DNA of 30,162 bases from a virus: the IMG/VR virus record IMGVR_UViG_3300032053_011151, positions 1-30,162 of that record. One strand, written 5' to 3'. Both the position numbers and the translations under genes were made by a program. Below are positions 13,747-21,227 of this stretch, one piece after another. A model generated the notes under the pieces. It had not been told where the DNA came from, ran no database searches, and saw only the letters and a list, made by a program, of their open reading frames with translations. Position 1 is the first letter of the stretch. Each line of letters starts with the position of its first letter.

Positions 13747-14598
13747 ATGGAATGCATCTCATGTAAAGTAGAAATTAATCCTAAATGGACCCACGCAATT
13801 GATATTAATATATGTCCTTTTTGTGGTGAAGGAATCATGGAAGAGCATTTGAAAAATTTGCTAACTTCTCTTCGTGAAACTATGCTTAAACTAAAAGATT
13901 ACCCAGATCAGGTTAATGACTGGATGTTATCTAATTTTAATTTTATAAAGACAGATTCCCCAAAACTTCCTGATTTCTTGCCAGAAGAATATGTTAGAGA
14001 GCTTAAAAAAGTAGAAGCTGAAAAAGATTTTGTTGAAAGAAAACAATTTACAGTTAAGGTGAAAACTGAGGCTGGCGAAGAGGATATTCTTGCTGAAAAA
14101 ATTCAAACAGAAGATAAGACAAATGATTTCTTTAAAAGGGCAGAAGTCGTTAGACCAAATAACGACAGACAACCAGGAGGTCCTAAAGAGCAAGAAAAAA
14201 CATTTTCCTCTGTCAGCGAAAAAACTAGACATCTTAAAGATCTCAAAAAACAAATTGAAAGAGAAGGCGCTCCAGCCATCACGAATGAAGAGGGGCTGGC
14301 TGCTATGATTAATCCAAATCATTTAGATAGTGCAGATCCAGAAACAGTAGCGAAAATGCAATCATTATTACATGATGGTGGCGGCGAGGTAGCATCGTCT
14401 CTTGGCGCCGGCGATGATGATGACGCGATCCCTTCTGTCGTAATGGCTATGGCAAATCGTGCGAAAGGCAAGGGCGGAAATTCTAACGCTGATATAGCTA
14501 AGTTGCAGCAGATGCACGACAGGGTAGCAACATCCCGCGAAAATTTTGAAAATGGAACAAATCGTGGATCTAAAGGCGGCGGGTTTTCTAGAGCATAA
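13747..14598 (+). CDS. Zinc-ribbon protein with a disordered acidic/Gly-rich tail
   Basis: A 283-residue protein. CISC at residues 3-6 and CPFCG at about 23-27 form an N-terminal zinc ribbon. A helical segment containing LLTSLRETMLKLKDYPDQ follows, then a long charged region (about 85-180). The C-terminus is Gly-, Asp- and Asn-rich (SSLGAGDDDDAIPS; final GGGFSRA) and likely disordered. Such ribbons occur in phage transcription factors and nucleases, but no enzyme motif is present. It follows the previous stop by two bases. The local sequence is somewhat richer in G and C near 14380-14590 than its neighbours. Confidence 0.6.
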   Translation: MECISCKVEINPKWTHAIDINICPFCGEGIMEEHLKNLLTSLRETMLKLKDYPDQVNDWMLSNFNFIKTDSPKLPDFLPEEYVRELKKVEAEKDFVERKQFTVKVKTEAGEEDILAEKIQTEDKTNDFFKRAEVVRPNNDRQPGGPKEQEKTFSSVSEKTRHLKDLKKQIEREGAPAITNEEGLAAMINPNHLDSADPETVAKMQSLLHDGGGEVASSLGAGDDDDAIPSVVMAMANRAKGKGGNSNADIAKLQQMHDRVATSRENFENGTNRGSKGGGFSRA

Positions 14599-14612
14599 AG
14601 AAAGTTTAAGAT

Positions 14613-14915
14613 ATGCCACTTATAGTTATTGATAATAAAAGAGTTGATTTAACCAATGATGAAGAATTAATGTATCGTAAGATTGTTCAATCTTATACTA
14701 CATTAACTAATAAAGGCGAAGATTTATTTATTGATTTATTTGAAACTGACAATAATGGTATTATTATTTTTCTAAAGCCACCACATATTAGACAGACTTC
14801 GTTTGAAGTATTTTTATTTTTAATGTCAATTTTTCAGCACCAACATCTTCGACTTATGCATGCCCAGGTTGATGATATGTGCGCTCAGGTAAAAGAAAAG
14901 TTTAAGGATAAGTAA
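14613..14915 (+). CDS. Small protein of unknown function
   Basis: A 100-residue protein with short beta strands at the start (MPLIVIDNKRVDLTNDEE), a helical middle and an amphipathic C-terminal helix (RLMHAQVDDMCAQVKEKFKD). It has no recognisable motif. It is the last gene before a promoter-like gap leading into the recombination genes, so it probably ends the run that starts at 11144. Confidence 0.6.
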   Translation: MPLIVIDNKRVDLTNDEELMYRKIVQSYTTLTNKGEDLFIDLFETDNNGIIIFLKPPHIRQTSFEVFLFLMSIFQHQHLRLMHAQVDDMCAQVKEKFKDK

Positions 14916-14921
14916 TACTAT

Positions 14922-14953
14922 TTGTCGAGAAAAAGTTCGCGCTATTATATATT
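14922..14953 (+). promoter_or_regulatory. Promoter-like sequence ahead of the recombination gene run
   Basis: In the 55-base gap, TTGTCG (14922-14927) is a fair -35 box and the stretch TATTATATATT (14943-14953) supplies -10-like hexamers at near-standard spacing. A Shine-Dalgarno site (aaggaag) and ATG 14971 follow. It would drive the mediator candidate, recA and the following genes. Confidence 0.45.
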
Positions 14954-14970
14954 AGAGTAAGGAAGACGAT

Positions 14971-15480
14971 ATGACCCAACAAGTAAGACTTGGTGATTTT
15001 TTAGGTACTGCCAATGAGGAAGATTTTGCATCTTTCGATATGACAGAAATTCAACAAGTGTTGGAAAATCTTAGAGAAGTTGACGCAATTGATTTATCTC
15101 ACGCTGAATTATTACAACAACAGGCTTTAAGAGCTGCGGATATATTAACAGAGTATCTATGTAAGATAGTTAAGACACTAGGCTATTTAGAAACAAAAGT
15201 AAGTAGTACAAAGAATAAAGTATCCTTGGAGTACAAAGATCCTGACGGAGCTAGAACGACATTGGATATGAAAAAATGGGCAGCAGATGTATCGCCCGAA
15301 GTAGAAACAGTACAAAACAAATTAGCAGCAGCCAAGGGAGTAAAATTACTTCTTGATAAAAAATATGACATTTTAATAAAAAGTCATCATCATTATAAAG
15401 ATATTGCGGCGGGTCTCAGAAAGACGGTGCTTGGTTATAATCCAGTTGCCAGTGAGAAGTTTCCCGAAGGCTACGAATAA
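14971..15480 (+). CDS. Unknown helical protein directly upstream of recA, candidate recombination mediator
   Basis: A 169-residue, mostly helical protein. The C-terminal part (KLAAAKGVKLLLDKKYDILI and the following helix) has the look of the T4 UvsY family, in which a helical segment helps load the recombinase onto SSB-coated DNA. There is no catalytic motif. The gene stands 12 bases before recA with its own promoter-like region and good Shine-Dalgarno site. In T4-like phages a mediator is needed because SSB blocks RecA/UvsX loading, and this window has a gp32-like SSB. Assignment rests on size, composition and position only; there is no clear sequence signature. Confidence 0.5.
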   Translation: MTQQVRLGDFLGTANEEDFASFDMTEIQQVLENLREVDAIDLSHAELLQQQALRAADILTEYLCKIVKTLGYLETKVSSTKNKVSLEYKDPDGARTTLDMKKWAADVSPEVETVQNKLAAAKGVKLLLDKKYDILIKSHHHYKDIAAGLRKTVLGYNPVASEKFPEGYE

Positions 15481-15492
15481 ACCGGAGATAAA

Positions 15493-17733
15493 ATGTCGAA
15501 AAAATTAGATGCGTTCTTTAAAAGTTATGCCGATTCAGAAGAGCAATTAGATTACAAAATGGCTCACGAAACAGTGGGCGAAAGAGTTCCGGTTATTTCT
15601 ACTGGCTCAATAGCATTAGATGATGCTCTATCTTCTGGTGGCTTACCAAAAGGAAGATTGATTCAGTATTATGGACCGCCAGGTTGCCACGTAAAAGATC
15701 AGTTAATAATGCTATCTAATGGTTCTACTAAAAAAGTTCAAGACATTACAACTGACGATATCCTGCTAGGACCAGATGGAAAACCTAAATTTGTTTTAGG
15801 CTTAAAAAGAGGAACTGGAGAAATGGTAAAAATTTCTCCAACTAAAGGGCAATCTTTTATTGTTAATAAGGATCACATTTTAACTTTATCAAAACATAAT
15901 AGACCACTTAGAAGTGGTAAGTTATCTAAGAAACCTAAGTTTGAATTAATTGATATTTCTGTTAAATCATATTTAAAACTGAGTAATAACAAAAAGAATT
16001 CACTTAAATTGGTTAGATCTGGCGCTATTACTTTTGATAATAATCATGGTGATTTTGCTATAAGCCCATATTTATTGGGCGTGCTAATTGGCGATGGCGC
16101 ACTTCAAAGAAGCGTAGAATTAACTTCAGCCGACTATCAGATAGTTAAAGAATTTGAATTATTTACTGTTAAAAACAATTTAAGGTTTGTAGAAAAAAAA
16201 TCTTCTAATGCTGGAAAAGCAAAAACATATTCAGCCAGCGGCACAAGATTTAAAAAGAATATTATTCATGACATTATCTGCGATTTGAAATTAAATGTCA
16301 AGTCTGGTAATAAACATATCCCACATGAATATAAAACCGCTTCTATTCAAGATAGGCTAATGATGTTGGCTGGACTTTTAGATACTGATGGGCATTTATC
16401 TTCAGGCTGTTTTGATTTTATTTCTAAATCAAAACAATTATCCGAAGATGTTGTTTTTATTTCACGTAGTGTGGGGCTAGCGGCATACTTAACAGAATGT
16501 GAAAAATCTGCTTATGAAGGACATGTGGAGACTTATTATAGAGTATCTATAAGCGGACATTGTTCTGTTGTGCCAACTAAGCTTGTTAGAAAACAAGCTG
16601 CCCCGCGCAAGCAAATTAAAGATGTTTTGCACACGGGTTTCACAATTGAAGATGTGAATATAGATAATTTTTATGGTTTTACTTTATCAGGTGATGGTCG
16701 TTATTTGCTGGATGATTTCACAATTACACATAATTCTGGCAAAACTCTCATGGCAATGATTGCTATGATGGAGGCTCAGAAACAAGATCCAACTGCTCAA
16801 CAAATGTTTATTGACGCAGAGCAAACTTTCGATCCAAATTGGGCAGAAACTCTGGGAGTTGATACTTCAAAAGTAATTCTAGTTGAAGGAGATATGGCGG
16901 CTAACGGTCGTAAATGTTTTGAAATGTTACTTGGTGTTCCAAAAGAAGATAAAAAACATATTTTGGCAGGTAAGTCTAAAGAAGGTTTATTTGATAAGAT
17001 TGTTAATGGCGAGTTCAATATTAATATGATTGTACTTGACTCTTTAGGATCAATTATTCCGCCTGGTGAAGATACATCTGCCATTGGTAAGATGAATATG
17101 TCTTTACTTGCAAGATTCCTTACAACTACTTTCAGAAAACTAACATTAGAAGTTAATAAGGCTCAAATTCCATTTATTATTATTAATCACAAGAGAGACT
17201 CTTTTGATATGTATGGTCCAGATCATACATTCTCTGGTGGTAATACTTATGCTCATACATTAAGCGCTAACGTTTATTTTGAAGCGGTTCAGCGTAAAGA
17301 TGATATGATTGTTGACGAAAAAGAAAATAAGGTTGGACACCCTCTTAGAGCTACGATTGAAAAATCTAAGTTTGGACCATGGCCACGTAAATGTGAATTC
17401 AAAATCAATTTCGGAATTGGTGTTATAGATAAGCAAGAAGAAATTGCAACCCTCGCTTTAGAGTATAATGTTGTAACTAAATCTTCAAGCGTTTCTCATG
17501 AATATGGAGATAAGACTTGGGTTGGTTATCCAAAATTCTGTGAAGGAATTAAAAACGATCCTGCGCTTGCGGCAGAATTAACATTAAAGATTGGTCAGGC
17601 TCGCGAAGCAAAACAAGAGCAAAAAAGACAAGAGCAAAAATCCAAAAGACAAGTAGTTGAAGGTCTAGAGTCAAATCTAGTTGCTTCTATTGAATTAGAA
17701 GATAATGTTAAGAAGAGTAAGAAAGGCAAGTAA
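15493..17733 (+). CDS. recA: RecA recombinase containing an intein in its Walker A motif
   Basis: A 746-residue precursor. The extein is RecA: residues 1-64 end in YYGPPG, and after the intein the sequence resumes SGKTLMAM, restoring GPPGSGKT (Walker A). It continues with FIDAEQTFD (RecA DAEHxxD), MIVLDSLGS (Walker B), INHKRDSFD (start of the L2 region) and FSGGNTYAH. The mature protein would be 396 residues, slightly longer than typical RecA, with a Lys/Gln/Glu-rich tail. It pairs and exchanges homologous DNA strands and is ATP-dependent. Until the intein splices out, the P-loop is split and the protein should be inactive. A clear Shine-Dalgarno site (cggaga) precedes the ATG. The neighbours form a recombination module: mediator candidate, winged-helix protein, SSB, RuvC-like resolvase. 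Confidence 0.95.
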   Translation: MSKKLDAFFKSYADSEEQLDYKMAHETVGERVPVISTGSIALDDALSSGGLPKGRLIQYYGPPGCHVKDQLIMLSNGSTKKVQDITTDDILLGPDGKPKFVLGLKRGTGEMVKISPTKGQSFIVNKDHILTLSKHNRPLRSGKLSKKPKFELIDISVKSYLKLSNNKKNSLKLVRSGAITFDNNHGDFAISPYLLGVLIGDGALQRSVELTSADYQIVKEFELFTVKNNLRFVEKKSSNAGKAKTYSASGTRFKKNIIHDIICDLKLNVKSGNKHIPHEYKTASIQDRLMMLAGLLDTDGHLSSGCFDFISKSKQLSEDVVFISRSVGLAAYLTECEKSAYEGHVETYYRVSISGHCSVVPTKLVRKQAAPRKQIKDVLHTGFTIEDVNIDNFYGFTLSGDGRYLLDDFTITHNSGKTLMAMIAMMEAQKQDPTAQQMFIDAEQTFDPNWAETLGVDTSKVILVEGDMAANGRKCFEMLLGVPKEDKKHILAGKSKEGLFDKIVNGEFNINMIVLDSLGSIIPPGEDTSAIGKMNMSLLARFLTTTFRKLTLEVNKAQIPFIIINHKRDSFDMYGPDHTFSGGNTYAHTLSANVYFEAVQRKDDMIVDEKENKVGHPLRATIEKSKFGPWPRKCEFKINFGIGVIDKQEEIATLALEYNVVTKSSSVSHEYGDKTWVGYPKFCEGIKNDPALAAELTLKIGQAREAKQEQKRQEQKSKRQVVEGLESNLVASIELEDNVKKSKKGK
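15685..16734 (+). mobile_element. LAGLIDADG-containing intein in RecA (350 residues)
   Basis: The intein runs from Cys65 (CHVKDQLIMLSNGS, the first splicing block) to the terminal His-Asn at 413-414, with Ser as the first residue of the C-extein. This gives the standard Cys1 ... His-Asn/Ser chemistry. Block B appears as NKDHILTL. The homing endonuclease lies between the splicing halves, with two LAGLIDADG helices: YLLGVLIGDGAL (about 193-204) and MMLAGLLDTDGHL (about 290-302), each ending in the catalytic acidic residue. The last block is FYGFTLSGDGRYLLDDFTIT. All expected catalytic residues are present, so splicing and endonuclease activity both look intact. Confidence 0.93.
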
Positions 17734-17735
17734 TT

Positions 17736-18092
17736 ATGTCAAATGATAATAAGGATTTTGCAGTAAATGCAGTTGGGCAGGTTGGTTTGCCTTTGGGCGC
17801 CATGCCCGTTAGCAAAAAGCCATCTTATTTAATTACTTTGGAAGGCAGCGGCGCAAAACCTAAAAATTTACGTTTTATTACTTTAGATAAACCAGAATTA
17901 TTGCAAGGATTTGTTCAGGTTAAAGGCGTTTATTTAGACGAGTCGGAAGACGAAATATTAAATAACGTTTCAAGCATCTTGACTTCAATTAAAAAAGAAT
18001 TAGTTTTAGAGGTGTTGTTCCCGTGGCATAAAATTTGCAACATCAGGAGCCTCGTTTATAACGCAATAAAAAATCAAACTTTAGTTAGATAA
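17736..18092 (+). CDS. Small protein of unknown function between recA and the winged-helix gene
   Basis: A 118-residue protein starting two bases after the recA stop. It has a flexible N-terminus (Gly, Val, Lys), a probable beta-rich middle (SYLITLEGSGAKPKNLRFIT) and a C-terminal helical region, with a single Cys near the end (HKICNIRSLVYN). It has no catalytic motif. Its position in the recombination run suggests an accessory role, but nothing in the sequence proves one. Confidence 0.55.
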   Translation: MSNDNKDFAVNAVGQVGLPLGAMPVSKKPSYLITLEGSGAKPKNLRFITLDKPELLQGFVQVKGVYLDESEDEILNNVSSILTSIKKELVLEVLFPWHKICNIRSLVYNAIKNQTLVR

Positions 18093-18113
18093 ATGTAAGA
18101 AAGAGAGCATTAA

Positions 18114-18428
18114 ATGGTATTAAATAAGAAAAGAAATAGTGAAAGAAATGCAGTAAAAAACAGCGTAGATAGTGTTGTTTTAAACGGTGTTCTTTCGGTG
18201 GTAGAAAGAAATAATAAGAGCGCGTGGATAGGAACGATGACTGATTTGAATTCTGCTTTGGCTCGTGTGTTGGGCAGAAAAAAATCGGTAGTTTTACCAA
18301 AATCAGCAAGCTCTCTTAGAGTTGTATTAAATAGAATAGCAAATAGAATAAGAAGCAGAAGCGTGGGTGTTCGATTTATTCGTTCATCTGATCATAGTAG
18401 AACTCGTTACGTAAGATTTACACAATAA
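18114..18428 (+). CDS. Small basic winged-helix DNA-binding protein
   Basis: A 104-residue, Arg/Ser-rich protein. The stretch SAWIGTMTDLNSALARVLG, then LPKSASSLRVVLNRIANRI and a wing ending RTRYVRF, follows the pattern of a winged-helix domain I know from the C-termini of phage and plasmid primase/helicase proteins (W-x-G-T-x-x-x-L ... WPK-x-x-x-x-L-x-x-x-L ... G-R-x-R). Here it stands alone behind a 20-residue basic leader. It probably binds DNA in replication or controls nearby promoters. A purine-rich Shine-Dalgarno site precedes ATG 18114. It lies between recA and ssb. Confidence 0.6.
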   Translation: MVLNKKRNSERNAVKNSVDSVVLNGVLSVVERNNKSAWIGTMTDLNSALARVLGRKKSVVLPKSASSLRVVLNRIANRIRSRSVGVRFIRSSDHSRTRYVRFTQ

Positions 18429-18476
18429 TGTGTTGATGGAAATAACGGCAGTTCAGTTAAAAAGAAAAGTACATAG

Positions 18477-18485
18477 TTGTACAAT
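18477..18485 (+). promoter_or_regulatory. Promoter-like -10 (TACAAT) within a TTGTACAA palindrome, upstream of ssb
   Basis: TACAAT at 18480-18485 lies 25 bases before the ssb start, overlapping the 8-bp palindrome TTGTACAA (18477-18484). GTAC also occurs 10 bases upstream. The only -35 candidate (TTCAGT) is too far away. The spacing suits extra transcription of ssb, which is usually needed in large amounts. Confidence 0.35.
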
Positions 18486-18509
18486 AGAAAATAACATTAG
18501 GAGATCAAT

Positions 18510-19220
18510 ATGAGTACATTTGGAGAAGTTTCGTGGAATGATGATGTGTATGGCGGTTCTGATAAAAAACAGACTAATAGTAAGGATTTGTTTTTAAGAT
18601 TAGAAGAAGGCTCTAATGAGCTGAGACTTATTACTCAGCCTTTTCAGTATTTGGTTCATAAGCATAAGAAAGAGGGCGATCCTGGCTTCGGTCAAAAAGT
18701 TTCGTGTAGCGCAATGCACGGTACCTGCCCGCTTTGCACCGCTGGCGATAAAGCTAAGCCCCGTTGGTTGCTTGGTGTAATTTCTCGCAAATCTGGAACT
18801 TACAAAATTCTTGATATCTCTTTCGCGGTGTTCTCTCAAGTTCGTAAACTTGCGCGCAATACTCAACGTTGGGGAGATCCTACAAAATATGATATGGATG
18901 TGGTAGTTGATAAGCAAGGCGGCGCAACGGGGTATTATTCTGTTCAACCAATTTCTAAGGAACCATTATCTGCTGCTGATCAAAAGATCAAGGATGATAT
19001 TGATTTTGATGATTTGAAGCGTAGAGTAACACCACCAACCGCTGATATTGTACAAAAGAGAATTGACAAGATTAATGGAGTTGTACCCGATGATACTGTT
19101 GCTGCAACAGGCAGGGTAGTGGCTGTAACTGTCAATACTTCAACCAATACTTCACCTGTCAGTATGACTGATGATGATGATGAGTTGGGAAACGCATTTC
19201 CATCTTATGACGAAAAGTAG
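18510..19220 (+). CDS. Single-stranded DNA-binding protein, gp32-like with zinc-binding residues
   Basis: A 236-residue protein. Residues 25-130 form the OB-like core, which includes C66, H70, C73 and C76 (CSAMHGTCPLC), a His/Cys3 set like the zinc site of T4 gp32. The sequence RWLLGVISRKSGTYKILDIS continues the core. The C-terminus is acidic (MTDDDDELGNAFPSYDEK), the tail through which phage SSBs contact replication proteins. It protects single-stranded DNA and organises polymerase, primase and recombinase. It has a strong Shine-Dalgarno site (taggag), a probable promoter and a clear terminator after it, consistent with high-level separate expression. Confidence 0.85.
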   Translation: MSTFGEVSWNDDVYGGSDKKQTNSKDLFLRLEEGSNELRLITQPFQYLVHKHKKEGDPGFGQKVSCSAMHGTCPLCTAGDKAKPRWLLGVISRKSGTYKILDISFAVFSQVRKLARNTQRWGDPTKYDMDVVVDKQGGATGYYSVQPISKEPLSAADQKIKDDIDFDDLKRRVTPPTADIVQKRIDKINGVVPDDTVAATGRVVAVTVNTSTNTSPVSMTDDDDELGNAFPSYDEK

Positions 19221-19250
19221 TCGTCTTAAGTTTCTAACAACTTAATATTG

Positions 19251-19287
19251 AAAAGCCGAGAACCACAAATTCTCGGCTTTTCTTTTA
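19251..19287 (+). terminator. Rho-independent terminator after ssb
   Basis: AAAAGCCGAGAA (19251-19262), loop CCACAAA, TTCTCGGCTTTT (19270-19281), then CTTTTA. This is a perfect 12-bp GC-containing stem with a T-run, 30 bases after the ssb stop. It is the clearest terminator in the window. Confidence 0.9.
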
Positions 19288-19291
19288 TAAT
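19286..19291 (+). promoter_or_regulatory. TATAAT box at the start of the repeat-rich endonuclease gene
   Basis: TATAAT directly follows the terminator T-run and ends 4 bases before ATG 19296. No Shine-Dalgarno site and no -35 box fit. As at 1095, use of this box would give a leaderless transcript, and it would restart expression just after a strong terminator. Confidence 0.45.
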
Positions 19292-19295
19292 TAGC

Positions 19296-20561
19296 ATGTA
19301 TATAGAAATAAAAATAATTCAAAAATATAAAAAAGACGGTTCATTAAGTAAATATAATAACACTTTATATGTTATATCTTGCGATGAGTGTTTGATTTAT
19401 TTTGAGATTAATTCTATTAATAGAAAGAACAATAAGCGTCATTTTTGTTCACTTTCATGTATGAATAAATCAAGTAAAAGTGGTATCTTATTAGAAGATA
19501 AGAAAATTACTAATATTAATAAGTTTGGCTCAGAATTTGCGACACAATCAAATATAGTTAAAGACAAAACCAAAGTAACTAATTTAGAACGATATGGATG
19601 CGAAAATCCATTACAAAATGATATTATTAAAAATAAATCAAAGCAAACTTGTATTGAGAAATATGGAGCAGATAATCCACTTAAAAACAAAGAGATACAA
19701 GATAAAAGAAATAATACTATTCTTAATGTTTATGGTGTTAAGAACATCTCTCAATCAAAAGAAATTAAAGAAAAGAAAAAAATTACTTTAATAAAAAATT
19801 ATGGCATATCATCTACTTTTCAGCTTGAAAGTTCCAAGAAAACCATATTAGACAAATATGGAGTTTCACACATTATACAATCCACAGAGATACAAGATAA
19901 AATAAAAGCCTCTAATATGATTAGATATGGAGTAGAAAATGTTTTTGCAAATAAATATATCCAAGAACAAATCAAAGTTTCAAATATTGAAAGATATGGT
20001 TTTGAAAACGTATTCTGTAATTTAGATATTCAAAAGAAAATATATTCCACCAATATAATTAAATATGGTGTGGGAAACCCCGCATCAAATGAAGAAATTA
20101 AATCTAAAATATATTCCACTAATTTAAAAAAATATGGATTTAAAAGTCCAATGCAATCAGATGTTGTTAAATCTAAATTGGATTATATTGATATTGCAAT
20201 TAAAGGACATCAAACTAAAAAGAAAAACGGCTCTTATGGTAAATCCAAAGAAGAAGATAAGCTATATGAAATGTTGCTTAAATACTTTCCAATAAATGAT
20301 GTTTTGAGACAGGTTTCAGTTAATACTTGGAGCATTGATTTTTATATTGTATCAATAGACACTTATATTCAGTATAATGGATCTTATTATCATGGATTAA
20401 ATCGACCAATTGAAGTAATTAAATCTTCTTCCAAAGAAATAGATAAAAATATTTATAAAACATTTTTGAGAGACTATGTTAAAAAAGAATATTTTACTAC
20501 ACATAACATGAATTTAGTCGTTGTAACTGACGTTGAATTAGGTGTTATATATGCAATATGA
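19296..20561 (+). CDS. Repeat-containing homing endonuclease of the VSR/EDxHD type
   Basis: A 421-residue protein. The N-terminus has CDEC and a CSLSC pair (about residues 29-60), probably a zinc finger. It is followed by ten repeats of about 26 residues, each centred on KYG/RYGxxN (for example IEKYGADNPL, MIRYGVENVF), a modular DNA-reading array known from phage homing proteins. The C-terminal ~110 residues look like the VSR-type nuclease of EDxHD homing enzymes: SIDFYI, then YIQYNGSYYHG. An in-frame ATG at 19248 lies in the ssb terminator and is rejected as the start. The stop overlaps the ATG of the RuvC-like gene (ATGA), so the homing gene sits tightly between ssb and the resolvase. I-Bth0305I of a Bacillus phage is a known VSR-fold homing enzyme in a recA gene. 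Confidence 0.75.
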   Translation: MYIEIKIIQKYKKDGSLSKYNNTLYVISCDECLIYFEINSINRKNNKRHFCSLSCMNKSSKSGILLEDKKITNINKFGSEFATQSNIVKDKTKVTNLERYGCENPLQNDIIKNKSKQTCIEKYGADNPLKNKEIQDKRNNTILNVYGVKNISQSKEIKEKKKITLIKNYGISSTFQLESSKKTILDKYGVSHIIQSTEIQDKIKASNMIRYGVENVFANKYIQEQIKVSNIERYGFENVFCNLDIQKKIYSTNIIKYGVGNPASNEEIKSKIYSTNLKKYGFKSPMQSDVVKSKLDYIDIAIKGHQTKKKNGSYGKSKEEDKLYEMLLKYFPINDVLRQVSVNTWSIDFYIVSIDTYIQYNGSYYHGLNRPIEVIKSSSKEIDKNIYKTFLRDYVKKEYFTTHNMNLVVVTDVELGVIYAI

Positions 20562-21148
20562 GTAAAACCGTGCTAGGATTCGATATAAGTTCTGAAACAA
20601 TAGGTTACTGCATATTAGAAATAGATGAGCAGTTAGGGACTACTAAGTATATAGATATGAATTATTTAAAGCCATCTAAAAATGGATCTTTAATGGAACG
20701 TATTGTAGATACTAGAGATAAAATATTAGATATTGTTAAAAAGATTAAACCAGATTATATTGGAATTGAAGATCTTATCAAATTTATGCCAAAATCAACT
20801 GCAACAACAGTTGTTGTATTAACAACATTTAATAGAATGATTTGTTTATTATCATATGATTATTTGGGTCATCATCCAGAATTATTTAATGTTATGACAA
20901 TTCGTCATGGATTAAAATTAAATAAAATTTTACCAAAAAAAGAAGAAATCCCAAATCTTGTGGCAAAACATTTAGGAATTACATTTCCTTATATTTACAA
21001 AACAAGCAAAAAAAAAGGTAAGACCGTAGCTCCAGTTAGTGAAGATATGGCAGATGGAGTTGCCGTTGCGTTATATTACGCCTTCGTACTAACAGGCAAA
21101 GTGAAGAAAAAAAATCCGAAAGCCAAGAAATCCAATGTAAAATCATAA
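20558..21148 (+). CDS. RuvC-like Holliday junction resolvase (RNase H fold)
   Basis: A 196-residue protein. The RNase H-fold acidic residues are D9 in VLGFDISSETIGY, E71 in DYIGIEDLI, and D163/D166 in SEDMADGVAVALYY, the pattern of RuvC-type resolvases. The length is close to RuvC (about 170) plus a Lys-rich tail. It would cut branched recombination or replication intermediates before packaging. The ATG overlaps the stop of the endonuclease gene, so it is probably translated by coupling to it and depends on the promoter at 19286, because the ssb terminator lies upstream. Confidence 0.8.
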   Translation: MSKTVLGFDISSETIGYCILEIDEQLGTTKYIDMNYLKPSKNGSLMERIVDTRDKILDIVKKIKPDYIGIEDLIKFMPKSTATTVVVLTTFNRMICLLSYDYLGHHPELFNVMTIRHGLKLNKILPKKEEIPNLVAKHLGITFPYIYKTSKKKGKTVAPVSEDMADGVAVALYYAFVLTGKVKKKNPKAKKSNVKS

Positions 21149-21152
21149 CTAA

Positions 21153-21227
21153 ATGAGTAATAATAAATTTTTGAGACCACTTGACGCAATTGTAAACATT
21201 AAAAAAATCCAACAGGATATTTCATGA
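21153..21227 (+). CDS. 24-codon ORF coupled to dnaJ
   Basis: ATG 21153 to TGA 21225-21227 encodes 24 residues (starts MSNNKFLRPLDAIVNIKKIQ). The TGA overlaps the dnaJ ATG at 21224 in an ATGA, like most neighbouring gene pairs. It is 4 bases after the resolvase stop and fills the only gap between the two genes. It could be a real small gene or a leader peptide that couples dnaJ translation. There is no strong Shine-Dalgarno site of its own. Confidence 0.4.
   Translation: MSNNKFLRPLDAIVNIKKIQQDIS

Noticed and set aside
19248-19295. Upstream ATG extending the repeat endonuclease by 16 residues
   Set aside because: The extension is the ssb terminator hairpin itself. A start inside a rho-independent terminator is unlikely, and the ATG at 19296 follows a TATAAT box.
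19500-20180. CRISPR-like periodic repeats
   Set aside because: The periodicity is in the protein (KYGxxN modules about 26 residues apart) with diverged DNA. There are no identical repeats with unique spacers.
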